Source: a virus
IMG/VR virus record: IMGVR_UViG_3300048929_000390
Coordinates: 1-37,001 of that record
Reading direction: 5' to 3' (one strand)
Length of the DNA: 37,001 nucleotides
The position numbers and the translations under genes were made by a program. The first letter of the stretch is position 1; every line of letters begins with the position of its first letter. Positions 7,125 to 15,039 of this stretch are shown piece by piece. The notes below the pieces were generated by a model, which worked only from the letters and a program-made list of their open reading frames with translations, was not told the DNA's origin and did no database searches.

Positions 7125-7799
7125 GTGGCCGTCGACAACCCGGTCCCGCTGTGCACCGTCCCGGAGCTGCAGCAGGGCGCCTTCGCGGACCTGGTGAAGT
7201 CGTTCCCGCCGGACGCGCTCGAACAGATCGTCGTCGAGGCCACCCGGGCCTGCGAAACCGAGACACACCGCAGGCTGGCCCCGTTCACGCTCACCGAATC
7301 CCACCGTGCGGGCGGGATCGACCCCGACGAGTACGACGCCGTCATGGGTGGGATCCCGCTCGACCAGACGGCCAGCCTGTCGCAGTCCTACGCGGCGAGC
7401 CTCGGCAACGCCGGTTCGATGGTGCGGCACGTGTGGCTCAACGAGTACGCGCCCATGTTCCCGGAGATGTGGGAGTACGGGCCCGACATCACGGTGCAGG
7501 TGACCCGCTCGATCGGCGGCACACAGTCGGTGCGGGTGCTGTCGGGTCCGGAGCCGGACTCCGGACACGTGTGGTTCGCGATCGGCGAGTTCATCCCGCT
7601 CGCCTCGATGCTGCGGGTGACGTACTCGGGCGGCTACTCCACCGTCCCCGCGGACCTGCGGCGGGCGTGCAAGTACATGGCGGCCGCGATCTGCGTCCGC
7701 GAGCTCGACCCGATCCACGGCCCGGAGACGGCCCACGACGCCGGAAACCTCGAGGAGCTCGCCGGGGCGTGGCTGCTCCCCTACGGGCGGTCGGCCTGA
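7125..7799 (+). CDS. Head-tail connector (adaptor) protein
   Basis: The product has 224 residues from GTG 7125. It has an all-helical start (LQQGAFADLVKSFPPDALEQIVVEATRACET) and a helical C-terminal part (PADLRRACKYMAAAICVRELDP). A beta-rich middle lies between them (DITVQVTRSIGGTQSVRVL, EFIPLASMLRVTYSGGYSTVP). This is the pattern of the HK97 gp6/lambda-type head-tail adaptors that bind below the portal; phage adaptors of this class often carry a TYxGGY..IP-like segment just before the last helices. Position after the capsid gene supports the call. No sequence search was possible, so the subfamily is not named. Confidence 0.6.
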   Translation: MAVDNPVPLCTVPELQQGAFADLVKSFPPDALEQIVVEATRACETETHRRLAPFTLTESHRAGGIDPDEYDAVMGGIPLDQTASLSQSYAASLGNAGSMVRHVWLNEYAPMFPEMWEYGPDITVQVTRSIGGTQSVRVLSGPEPDSGHVWFAIGEFIPLASMLRVTYSGGYSTVPADLRRACKYMAAAICVRELDPIHGPETAHDAGNLEELAGAWLLPYGRSA

Positions 7800-7800
7800 C

Positions 7801-8325
7801 GTGGCCGGTCACGCCGTCTCGGCAGCCACCCGGGCGAAGATCAGCGCGTCGCTCAAAGGGAAGAAGCACCCCCACGCCGGGCACGCAGTCTCCTCGGCCA
7901 CCAGGGCGAAGATCAGTGCGGCGCTGAGGGGGAAGAAGCACCCCCACGCCGGTCACGCCATCTCGGCGGCGACCAGGGCGAAGATCAGCGCGTCGCTCAA
8001 GGCCCGTCATCCGGCGAAGCCGAAGCCGCCGAAGAAGGCCCGCCCCGCCGGGCACGCGGTCGGCACCACACCGGCAAGGACGGCCCGGAGGGCTGCCCAG
8101 CGCGCCAAGCTCGGACGGACCGGCATCGCGTCGTCGCGGGCCGTCAGCGCCCCACAGCGGGGCCGCCGGAAGCCACGCCCGGCGCACGGGCTGATCTCCG
8201 CGGGCACCGGCACCCACCACACCAGCCGCGGGCTCCTCCACAGCCGTGTGCGGCGGCCCGGACGGTCTCACCTCAAGCGGCGCCGCCCGCACCGTAACCA
8301 CCGGGTCCGCCCGAGGAGGAGGTGA
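7801..8325 (+). CDS. Basic protein with three NUMOD3-type repeats
   Basis: The product has 174 residues, very basic, from GTG 7801 two bases after the adaptor stop. No clear Shine-Dalgarno is seen, so coupling is likely. Residues 3-26, 27-50 and 51-67 are repeats of the form GHAVSAATRAKISASLKGKK + HPHA. This matches the NUMOD3 motif (TRAKISxALKGK), a short DNA-binding helix usually found beside the catalytic domain of GIY-YIG or HNH homing endonucleases. No nuclease motif is present here. The remainder is an Arg/Lys/Pro/His-rich disordered tail (for example HLKRRRPHRNHRVRPRRR). It may be a virion DNA-binding protein or a remnant of a homing enzyme, and its position in the neck operon favours a structural or packaging role. 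Confidence 0.65.
   Translation: MAGHAVSAATRAKISASLKGKKHPHAGHAVSSATRAKISAALRGKKHPHAGHAISAATRAKISASLKARHPAKPKPPKKARPAGHAVGTTPARTARRAAQRAKLGRTGIASSRAVSAPQRGRRKPRPAHGLISAGTGTHHTSRGLLHSRVRRPGRSHLKRRRPHRNHRVRPRRR
7807..8001 (+). repeat. 72-bp tandem repeat encoding NUMOD3 motifs
   Basis: Units start at 7807, 7879 and 7951 (the third is truncated at about 8001). Each full unit encodes 24 residues. Nucleotide identity is high between units, with most differences synonymous or conservative, suggesting recent in-frame duplication. Confidence 0.75.
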
Positions 8326-8328
8326 GCG

Positions 8329-8835
8329 GTGCCCCAGGATGGCCGCCGCGTGGATGCCGAAGTCGCCTGGCTGAAGAGGTCCGGTGACGGTCTCCCGTCG
8401 CTCCTCGAAGCCGACGGGGGGCCGTGGCAGGTCGTGCAGGCGTACTGGCCGCGCACCCTGCAGACCCGGTCGACGGGGATCTACCTGCTGGCTCCGCAGC
8501 GCGCCACCGCGCGGGTCGCCACACAGCGCCGCCGCCCTTCGATGCAGTTCAGGGCGAAGTGCTGGTGGCCGATCGGGTCGACCACGACATCGACCGGGCT
8601 GTGGGAGGACGAGCAGCGGGCCCTCGATGACGCCCTCGACCTGCTGATCGAACGGATCGAAGCGTCCTGGGCCGATCACACCCACGGGGGCGCGTTCCTG
8701 TCCGTCGCCGAGGCCCCCGGCCCTGGCCGGATCACCGTCCACTACTCGGACCCGGAGCAGACGGCCGCCGCCTCGCCCGCCTGTCTGCGGTGCGAAGTCC
8801 TGTGGGACGCGGACGGCCGCGAGTACACCGCCTGA
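8329..8835 (+). CDS. Putative tail terminator / neck protein
   Basis: The product has 168 residues from GTG 8329, following AGGAGGTGAGC. It contains a central stretch (MQFRAKCWWPIG, then TGLWEDEQRALDDALDLLIERI), a His-rich loop (THGGAFLSVAE) and a beta-strand end (ITVHYSDPEQT, LRCEVLWDADGREYTA). This alternation of strands and one long helix, with a C-terminal strand ending in an aromatic residue, is what tail terminators look like, and the position between adaptor and major tail protein agrees. It could instead be the head-tail stopper. The function is assigned by context more than by sequence. Confidence 0.5.
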   Translation: MPQDGRRVDAEVAWLKRSGDGLPSLLEADGGPWQVVQAYWPRTLQTRSTGIYLLAPQRATARVATQRRRPSMQFRAKCWWPIGSTTTSTGLWEDEQRALDDALDLLIERIEASWADHTHGGAFLSVAEAPGPGRITVHYSDPEQTAAASPACLRCEVLWDADGREYTA

Positions 8836-8850
8836 CCTCGAAGGAGCGTC

Positions 8851-9093
8851 GTGCAGCAGCGCAACGTCACCGGCTACACCCTTGTCCTCCCGACCCTGCA
8901 CCCGCCCGTCGAGGTCCCGCCGGACGGCGACATCGACTTCGACAAGCTGCTCGCCGGGTTCGAGCCCGTCGACCAGCCCGAGGACCCGGCCCCGCCGTCC
9001 CCACCCCCCACCCCGTCGACGCCCCCCTCCCCCGTCGCGCCGACCACCACCGCGACCCCGGGCGCCGTGACGGTGCCCGCCCAGGAGGCCTGA
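8851..9093 (+). CDS. Small protein preceding the major tail protein
   Basis: The product has 80 residues from GTG 8851, with GAAGGAG as ribosome binding site. The first 45 residues (VTGYTLVLPTLHPPVEVPPDGDIDFDKLLAGFEPV) look like a short folded unit; the rest is a Pro/Thr/Ser linker. The gene ends one base before the start of the major tail gene, so the two are probably cotranslated. Unknown function. Confidence 0.55.
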   Translation: MQQRNVTGYTLVLPTLHPPVEVPPDGDIDFDKLLAGFEPVDQPEDPAPPSPPPTPSTPPSPVAPTTTATPGAVTVPAQEA

Positions 9094-9094
9094 C

Positions 9095-10243
9095 ATGACG
9101 CAGCTCTCGCGCTCCGCGATCCTCGGACTCGCGAAGGAGTCGGCGCCCGGCACCTACACCGTGCCGACCACCTACATCCCGTTCTCGAAGGCCGACTTCG
9201 AAGACAAGATCACCGAGATCAAGGACAACTCGATCCGGGCGAACGACACCATGCTGCAGGGCATGTACGCCGGGAACATTCAGGCCGACTGGACGATCGA
9301 CCTGATGGCCTACCCCGACCTCATCGGGCACTTCCTCCGCGGCGTGGTCGGCCCCGACACCGTCACGGCCGGGACGTCGACGACCCTGTCCGCTGCGTCG
9401 GCGCAGGGTGCGACCACGATCACCGTCGCAAGCACCATCGCGACGGGCTCGGTGATCCGGATCGGCTCGGGCAACACCACCGAGTACGCGAAGGTCACCA
9501 ACGCGGCCGGGACCACGCTGACGGTCACGAGCGCCGACACGGGGTCTGCGGGGCTGGCCCTGGCCCACTCCTCCGGGGACCCGGTCGTCGCCCAGTCCGT
9601 CCACAGCTTCAAGCAGGACGTGACGGCGCCGAAGGCCACCTACTCGCTGACCGTGTACGACACCGTGCAGACCCTCGGCTACAGCGACGTCGTGTTCTCC
9701 GAGATGCAGATCAAGATCGACCCGAAGGCGGCCGTCACCCTCGCGCTCAAGGCCTCCTGCTTCGCCGGGGTCCCCCAGTCGGCCATGACCCCGACGTTCA
9801 CACAGCTCGCCCCGAACCTCGGCTGGCAGTGGCAGATGACCAACGCGGGCGCCTCGTCCGACCGCGGCCTGTCCTACGACCTGACCGTGAAGCGGGCCGT
9901 CGACGTCATCCACTCCTCCGACGGCACCCAGGGGCCCCGCGAGATCTTCCAGGGCGCGCTCGAGGCTGACGGCTCATACAAGGCGATCTTCGAGAACAAC
10001 ACCGACCTGAATCTGTACCTGCAGTACCTGCAGCAGCCCGCCACCGCGGTGCTCGTGCAGCCGCTCGCCAACGGGGGCGCCTACCTCGGGTTGACGATGT
10101 CGAAGTCGGGCTGGCACTCCGGGAAGCGAGACATGGGCGGCGACTACGTCCAGGCGTCGTTCGCGCTCTCCGGGATCTACAACGCCACCGACGGCGGCGC
10201 CGTCGCAGCGACGATCAAGAACTTCACTTCCACCGCCTACTGA
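9095..10243 (+). CDS. Major tail protein with inserted beta domain
   Basis: The product has 382 residues from ATG 9095, preceded by AGGAGG (9083-9088). The start LSRSAILGLAKESAPGTYTV followed by TYIPFSKADFEDKITEIKD is typical of siphophage major tail proteins, which stack as hexameric rings to form the tube. The tube domain resumes at about residue 170 (APKATYSLTVYDTVQTLGYSD) and closes with a conserved-looking end (MGGDYVQASFALSGIYNATDGG). Residues about 90-168 form a separate repeat-like beta domain (TTLSAASAQGATTITVAS, RIGSGNTTEYAKVT, TTLTVTSADTG) that probably decorates the outside of the tail. Located between the neck genes and the chaperone genes, as expected. Confidence 0.85.
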   Translation: MTQLSRSAILGLAKESAPGTYTVPTTYIPFSKADFEDKITEIKDNSIRANDTMLQGMYAGNIQADWTIDLMAYPDLIGHFLRGVVGPDTVTAGTSTTLSAASAQGATTITVASTIATGSVIRIGSGNTTEYAKVTNAAGTTLTVTSADTGSAGLALAHSSGDPVVAQSVHSFKQDVTAPKATYSLTVYDTVQTLGYSDVVFSEMQIKIDPKAAVTLALKASCFAGVPQSAMTPTFTQLAPNLGWQWQMTNAGASSDRGLSYDLTVKRAVDVIHSSDGTQGPREIFQGALEADGSYKAIFENNTDLNLYLQYLQQPATAVLVQPLANGGAYLGLTMSKSGWHSGKRDMGGDYVQASFALSGIYNATDGGAVAATIKNFTSTAY

Positions 10244-10391
10244 GGTGGGCTATTTCCTCGCGCTCGTCGGCCTGGCGCTCGTCGCCCCCGCGCTGATCGG
10301 CGTGCCCTCTCAAGTCCTCGTCGCGATGGTCACCGGCGCCTGCTTGGCGTCGGTGACCCGCGACGTCCTCTCTCTGCTCAAGGAGCCCCCC

Positions 10392-10787
10392 GTGGCCGGC
10401 TACGCGAACCGCACCATCACGATCCCCTTCCCCGAGCTCGCCGAGGAAGGCGACCAGGTGTGGGTGGCGATCCTCAACCCGCGCCAGCAGCCCCCGGACA
10501 AGCTGCGCCCCCGGGAGATCCCCACCGACGAGAACGGGCGGCCCCTCGACGACGACCAGGCCGTGGTCGCCATGTACGAGATCATCGCGGGCCTGCTCGT
10601 CGCCTGGCGCGTGTACGACGCCACCGCGGCAGCGGTCGACCCCGACACCGGGGCCCCACTCGACCAGCCGCAACTGCCGAAGATCAGCCACTCGACCCCG
10701 GCCACCGTCGACCTCGTCCGCCGCCTGCCGATGCAGATCATCACGCGGATCTCCGAGGAGCTCAAGGCGGCCGCAAACCCTCAGTAG
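10392..10787 (+). CDS. Tail assembly chaperone, short form
   Basis: The product has 131 residues if started at GTG 10392, preceded by AAGGAG (10380-10385). The frame is open upstream to GTG 10245, which would add a hydrophobic N-terminus of 49 residues (LALVGLALVAPALIG) but has no ribosome binding site, so I prefer 10392. The product (GYANRTITIPFPELAEEGDQ, then VWVAILNPRQQPP, then a helical C-terminus) has the size, position and start of lambda gpG-like chaperones that coat the tape measure protein. The gene ends in AAACCCT a few bases before TAG, where ribosomes can shift -1 to make the long form. It is followed immediately by the second chaperone frame. Confidence 0.75.
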   Translation: MAGYANRTITIPFPELAEEGDQVWVAILNPRQQPPDKLRPREIPTDENGRPLDDDQAVVAMYEIIAGLLVAWRVYDATAAAVDPDTGAPLDQPQLPKISHSTPATVDLVRRLPMQIITRISEELKAAANPQ

Positions 10788-11035
10788 AGCCCGGGTCGGA
10801 GTACTTCGAGGACGTCCTGCTCCCCGTCGAGGCGATCTATGACGGCACGTGGGCGTCCGGGCCGCCCCCCAGCGAGTGGCGGGACTTCGAGCTGATGCAC
10901 GAGATGCGCTGGACGTGGGACGACCTGCAGTCCACCCCCACCTATGTGCGCCGGTACTGCTGGGACTTCATCCAGGCCCGCCGCACCGCGGAGAAGGAAG
11001 CCCACGACCGGGCGAGACGGGAGGCCGGTGGCTGA
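10392..11035 (+). CDS. Tail assembly chaperone, long form made by -1 frameshift
   Basis: This is the predicted fusion of residues 1-129 of the short chaperone with an 85-residue extension read in the -1 frame from 10781 to TGA 11033-11035. The extension has no good start of its own. It reads SVEPGSEYFEDVLLPVEAIY, then WRDFELMHEMRWTWDDLQS, then YVRRYCWDFIQARR and a charged end, all dense with aromatic and acidic residues as in gpGT-type products. In lambda, the ratio of the two forms matters for tail assembly, with the T part contacting tail tube protein. The next gene overlaps its last 8 bases. Confidence 0.75.
10775..10781 (+). promoter_or_regulatory. -1 ribosomal frameshift slippery site AAACCCT
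   Basis: The heptamer A_AAC_CCT fits the X_XXY_YYZ rule: zero-frame codons AAC-CCT re-pair as AAA-CCC after a one-base backward slip. The zero-frame stop TAG lies at 10785-10787, two codons after the slip site. The -1 frame continues open to 11035. Confidence 0.8.
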
Positions 11036-11501
11036 GGAGCTCCTACCGGGCGTGCTGACCGCGCTGTTCACCCGCCTGGCCGCGGAGGGTGAGGTGCGGG
11101 GCCGGGTCGCGCTCGCGCCCGTCGCACTGGCCGTCGAACGCCAGGCGAAGATCAACGCCTCGACCGGTCAGCACCGCTACGGCACCCCCACCCCCGCCTG
11201 GCCGGGCAGCGGACCCGCCCGAATCTCCGGGACGCTGGTCCGTTCGATCACCCACTCCGACGTGCACCGCACCGCCACCGGGTGGGAGGTGCTCGTCGGC
11301 ACCGCCACCGGGCTCTACCCCACCTACAGCCGTCGGACACCGGCGAACAAGTACGGCCGCTACCTCGAAGTCGAGGGCGCCGGGCGATCGAGGGTCCGCT
11401 ACCCGTTCCTCGCGCCCGCCTTCCACATGGTCGTCACCGTGTCCGTCTATGTGATCTTCCGCGAAATCTACGGCCAGTCCTGGGGCATGACCCTGGCCTG
11501 A
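11028..11501 (+). CDS. HK97 gp10-like neck/tail-completion protein
   Basis: The product has 157 residues from GTG 11028, overlapping the frameshifted chaperone by 8 bases. The pattern (helix LLPGVLTALFTRLAAEGEV, then GPARISGTLVRSITHSDV, then GWEVLVGTATGLYPTYS, then NKYGRYLEVEG and YPFLAPAFHMVV) matches gp10/gpZ-like neck proteins. These have a long first helix, a 'SGxLxxSI' segment, strands and a 'PFLxPA' helix. The family normally lies between the adaptor and the tail terminator; here it lies after the chaperones, directly before the tape measure. Assigned on motif resemblance, moderately sure. Confidence 0.6.
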   Translation: MAEELLPGVLTALFTRLAAEGEVRGRVALAPVALAVERQAKINASTGQHRYGTPTPAWPGSGPARISGTLVRSITHSDVHRTATGWEVLVGTATGLYPTYSRRTPANKYGRYLEVEGAGRSRVRYPFLAPAFHMVVTVSVYVIFREIYGQSWGMTLA

Positions 11502-11540
11502 GCTGTGCGCCCCCTGTCTCACCGAACCGAAGGGGGCCCG

Positions 11541-14500
11541 GTGTCGGACGCCGTCGCAGACCTCTACGTCTCCCTCCGCGCCGAGACCGCCCCCCTCACC
11601 GCAGGATTCGGCGAGGCCGCCGCCGCGGGCGAGGAGATGACGGCCGCGCTCACCGCGGCCTCCGCGGAGGCCGCGGGCGGGTTCGAGACCGTCGCGGCGG
11701 CGTCCGTGTCGATGTCCGAGGAAGTCCAGGCCGCGGTGCTGGCCGCCGTCGGGGTCTACATCGACGCCACCGGGCGCATGTTCACCATCGACGGCGAGCT
11801 GATCGACGCGAACTCGATGCTCGCCAAGTCCGCCCAGGAGCTCGCCCTCGGCTACGAGAAGGCGGCCGGGGACAGCGCCGCGGCGATGTCCGTCATGCGG
11901 GACAAAGTGCTGTCTGACGTCGCCGAGATGGAGGCGGCCGAGACTCGGCTGGTCGCTGCGAACGAGCTCGCCGCCGCCAAGTGGTCCGGCTCGGCGATCG
12001 AGATGGGAACCGTCGCGACAGCAGCTAACACCTTCAAGACCACGCTGTCCGACACGGCCGGGATGGTCGGCCTCACCTCCGGTCAGCTGATGGGGCTCGG
12101 TGCAGCGGCCGGGATCGTCGCCGGGGTCACGGTGAAGATGGCCGGCGACTTCGACATGGCGACCACCCGCCTTGTGACCTCGGCGAACGAGACCGAGGGC
12201 AACCTCGACATGGTTCGCGACGGCATCCTCAAGATGGCCGGTCAGGTCGGGTACAGCGCCGACGACCTCGCCAAGGCCATGTACAAGATCGAGTCCGGCG
12301 GGCAGCACGGCGCCGATGGGCTCAAGGTGCTGCAGGCCGCCGCCGAGGGTGCGAAGGCCGAGAACGCCGACCTGACGACAGTCTCGGACGCGGTCACCAC
12401 CGCGCTGATCGACTACCACCTCAAGGCCGACGATGCGGCCACCGTGACCAGCAAGTTCGTCGCGGCCACCGCGTCCGGCAAGATGTCCTTCGAGGAGCTG
12501 TCGGGCGCGCTCTCGTCGGTCGCCCCGCTCGCGTCGGCGGCGAACATCTCCCTCGACGACATGCTGGGCACGCTCGCCTCGATGACGTCGCACGGCATCT
12601 CGGCCGACCAGGCGACGCAGAACATGGCGGACGCCATCCGGCATCTGCAGGCCCCGACCGCGACCCAGCGTCAGGAGATGGCGCTCCTCGGGATCAGCGC
12701 CGACGACGTCTCAGCGAAGCTCGGGCAGCGCGGGCTCTCCGGAACCATGCAGTACCTGCAGCAGGCCGTGTCGAAGGCGATGCCGCCCGGCACGGACCAG
12801 GTCGTCGCCCAGCTCAAGACGGCGGTGCAGAACAGCACCCCGGCCGTTCAGCAGCTCGCGGCGAAACTCGAGGACGGGTCGATCAGCCTCGCCGCCTTCA
12901 CCAAGCAGGCGAAGGCCCTCGACCCCATCTCGGCGAAGCAGGCGCAGTCGTTCGCGACCCTGGCCGGTCAGACCCACCAGCTCGGCACCACGAACATGGA
13001 CGGTGCGACCGCGCTGCAGACCTACGGCGGCGCGATGACGAAGGTCATGGGCGATGCGACCGGGCTCAAGGTCGCCCTGATGACGACCGGCGAGAACGCC
13101 GACTACACCAACCAGGCGATCAAGAACGTTTCGGGCGCAACCACCGAGGCGGGCGGTCACGTCCGCGGCTGGGCCGACATCCAGAACGAGTTCAACACCA
13201 AGCTGAGTCAGGCGAAGGACTCTCTCGGCGCCCTGGCGATCCAGATCGGGGAGAAGCTGCTCCCGGTCGTGTCCGGGATCATCGGCGCCTTCTCGACCGC
13301 GACGACCTGGCTCACACAGCACTCGACGGTCGCCACCATCGCGGCCGTCGTGATCGGCGTGGTCCTGGTGGCCGCGTTCGTCGCCCTCGGCATCGCGGCC
13401 GCGACGGCGGCGGTCGGCGTGATCGCCGCGACCTGGCCGATCCTCGCGATCATCGCCGCGGTCGCCCTGCTCGCCTACGGCATCTACGAGCTGGTGCAGC
13501 ACTGGCAGGGGGTCGCCGACTTCTTCTCCGGGCTGTGGGACAAGGTCAAATCCGCTTTCACCACAGCCGTCAACTGGTGCGGCGACCGGATCTCCGACCT
13601 CGTCGGTTTCGTGAAATCCATTCCGGAGAAGATCGGGGCGGCGCTGTCGGCTGCGGGTGACGCGGTCAAGACCGCCCTGTCGAAGGTCGGTGACTTCCTC
13701 CTCGCCCCCTTCCGGGCCGGGGTCGACCTGGTCAAGACGATCATGTCCAAGAGCCCCGCCGAGTGGGGACAAATCTTGGGTCAGAAGCTCGGCGAGCTGG
13801 CCCGCACCATCGCCGATAAGGCGAAGGAACTGTGGGAGGGCTTCAAGCAGAAGTTCCAAGAGGGCTGGCAGATGGAAGTCGCCTTCATTAAATCCATCCC
13901 TCAGCGGATCAAGGACTTCTTTTCCGACGCCAAGAACTGGATTGCCGATAAGGCGAAGGCGCTGTGGGAGGGCTTCAAAGAGAAGTTCCAAGAGGGCTGG
14001 CAGATGGAGGTCGCCTTCATCAAGTCCATCCCTCAGCGAGTAAAAGACTTCTTCACTGACGCCAAGAACTGGATCGCCGACAAGGCGAAGGAGATGTGGG
14101 ACGGCTGGATCGAGTCCGGCAAGCGCCAGTGGCAGATCGAGGTGGACTTCTTCACCTCGCTGCCGAGCAAGATCGGCCACTTCTTCTCCGACGCAGGTAG
14201 CTGGCTGCTCGACGCCGGAAAGAACATCCTGCAGGGCCTGTGGAATGGCATCACCGGATTCTTTTCCACAATCTGGGATGGCATCACTTCGTTTATCTCG
14301 AACTTCATCGACGGATTCAAGCGCGGGCTCGGCATCGCGTCGCCGTCGACGATCTTCCACAGCATCGGCGGGGACGTCGTTCAGGGCCTCTGGAATGGCA
14401 TCAAAGTCCAGTGGGAGCAGTTCACCGGATTCCTGTCCGAACTGCCCGGGAAGATCAAGGACTTCTTCGCGTCCGCCGGTGACTGGCTCGTCAACGCCGG

Positions 14501-15035
14501 ACACGACCTACTCGCCGGGCTGTGGAACGGCATCTCCTCGATGACCGGCTGGGTGTGGGACAAGCTGACCGGCTGGGCGTCCTCGCTGTGGGGCGGCGTG
14601 AAGTCCGCCCTCGGGATCTCCTCCCCGTCGAAGATCGCCCACGAGTCCGGCATGTGGCTGATGCAAGGCCTCGCGAACGGCATCGACGCCGCAGCGCCCC
14701 TCGCCGTCACCGCAGCCCAGGCAGCCGCCAACCAGATCATCGCCGCCACCCGTTCCACCAGCGGCGCCCTGTCCGGGCTGTCGCTCACCGCCTCGACGAT
14801 CGGGTCCGACGGGGCCGCCCTCGCGGCGACCCCCAACCTGCTGGCCGGACGCCCCGGCATCCTCGCCGGCGCCCCCACCGGCCAGCAGATCACCGTCGTC
14901 AACGTCCAACCGACTGTGCAGGGCAACGTGTGGACCACCAAGGACCTCGTCACCGAGCTACAGCAGGAGCTCCTCAAGCACGGCATCCGGAACACCGGAT
15001 CGGGCACCACCTACGGCTTCGGCACGGGGCGGTGA
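11541..15035 (+). CDS. Tape measure protein
   Basis: The product has 1164 residues from GTG 11541, with GAAGGGGG (11528-11535); an earlier in-frame GTG at 11505 lacks a site. Residues 1-190 are Ala-rich helical. The middle holds the phage-related TP901-like tail tape measure block (MAGDFDMATTRLVTSANE, then GQVGYSADDLAKAMYKIESGG, then SFEELSGALSSVAPLASAAN, then DDMLGTLASMTSHGISADQA). Around residues 600-660 lie hydrophobic membrane-like segments (VVIGVVLVAAFVALGIAA, LAIIAAVALLAYGIYEL). Residues about 757-858 contain 44-residue Trp-rich repeats, followed by further 'GLWNGI' repeats and a 'GIASPS' motif that recurs as 'GISSPS'. It sets tail length and probably enters the membrane during DNA delivery. 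A length of 1164 residues predicts a tail of roughly 170 nm using the usual 1.5 angstrom per residue. Confidence 0.9.
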   Translation: MSDAVADLYVSLRAETAPLTAGFGEAAAAGEEMTAALTAASAEAAGGFETVAAASVSMSEEVQAAVLAAVGVYIDATGRMFTIDGELIDANSMLAKSAQELALGYEKAAGDSAAAMSVMRDKVLSDVAEMEAAETRLVAANELAAAKWSGSAIEMGTVATAANTFKTTLSDTAGMVGLTSGQLMGLGAAAGIVAGVTVKMAGDFDMATTRLVTSANETEGNLDMVRDGILKMAGQVGYSADDLAKAMYKIESGGQHGADGLKVLQAAAEGAKAENADLTTVSDAVTTALIDYHLKADDAATVTSKFVAATASGKMSFEELSGALSSVAPLASAANISLDDMLGTLASMTSHGISADQATQNMADAIRHLQAPTATQRQEMALLGISADDVSAKLGQRGLSGTMQYLQQAVSKAMPPGTDQVVAQLKTAVQNSTPAVQQLAAKLEDGSISLAAFTKQAKALDPISAKQAQSFATLAGQTHQLGTTNMDGATALQTYGGAMTKVMGDATGLKVALMTTGENADYTNQAIKNVSGATTEAGGHVRGWADIQNEFNTKLSQAKDSLGALAIQIGEKLLPVVSGIIGAFSTATTWLTQHSTVATIAAVVIGVVLVAAFVALGIAAATAAVGVIAATWPILAIIAAVALLAYGIYELVQHWQGVADFFSGLWDKVKSAFTTAVNWCGDRISDLVGFVKSIPEKIGAALSAAGDAVKTALSKVGDFLLAPFRAGVDLVKTIMSKSPAEWGQILGQKLGELARTIADKAKELWEGFKQKFQEGWQMEVAFIKSIPQRIKDFFSDAKNWIADKAKALWEGFKEKFQEGWQMEVAFIKSIPQRVKDFFTDAKNWIADKAKEMWDGWIESGKRQWQIEVDFFTSLPSKIGHFFSDAGSWLLDAGKNILQGLWNGITGFFSTIWDGITSFISNFIDGFKRGLGIASPSTIFHSIGGDVVQGLWNGIKVQWEQFTGFLSELPGKIKDFFASAGDWLVNAGHDLLAGLWNGISSMTGWVWDKLTGWASSLWGGVKSALGISSPSKIAHESGMWLMQGLANGIDAAAPLAVTAAQAAANQIIAATRSTSGALSGLSLTASTIGSDGAALAATPNLLAGRPGILAGAPTGQQITVVNVQPTVQGNVWTTKDLVTELQQELLKHGIRNTGSGTTYGFGTGR
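13809..14115 (+). repeat. 132-bp tandem repeats in the tape measure gene
   Basis: Units begin at 13809, 13941 and 14073 (the third is only partly conserved). Each encodes 44 residues of the form IADKAKxLWEGFKxKFQEGW followed by QMEVAFIKSIPQRxKDFF. They are nearly identical at the nucleotide level and locally less GC-rich than the flanks. This suggests recent duplication, a plausible way to change tail length. Confidence 0.75.
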
Positions 15036-15039
15036 CCCG

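Noticed and set aside
3519-7736. Very long minus-strand open frame (1405 codons)
   Set aside because: It is opposite the clear protease, capsid and neck genes. Long antisense frames without stops are normal at this GC content, and its product is low-complexity Arg/Gly/Val.
10245-10391. Upstream start giving the chaperone a hydrophobic N-terminus
   Set aside because: No ribosome binding site before 10245, whereas 10392 has AAGGAG and gives a standard chaperone length. A small independent peptide here cannot be fully excluded.
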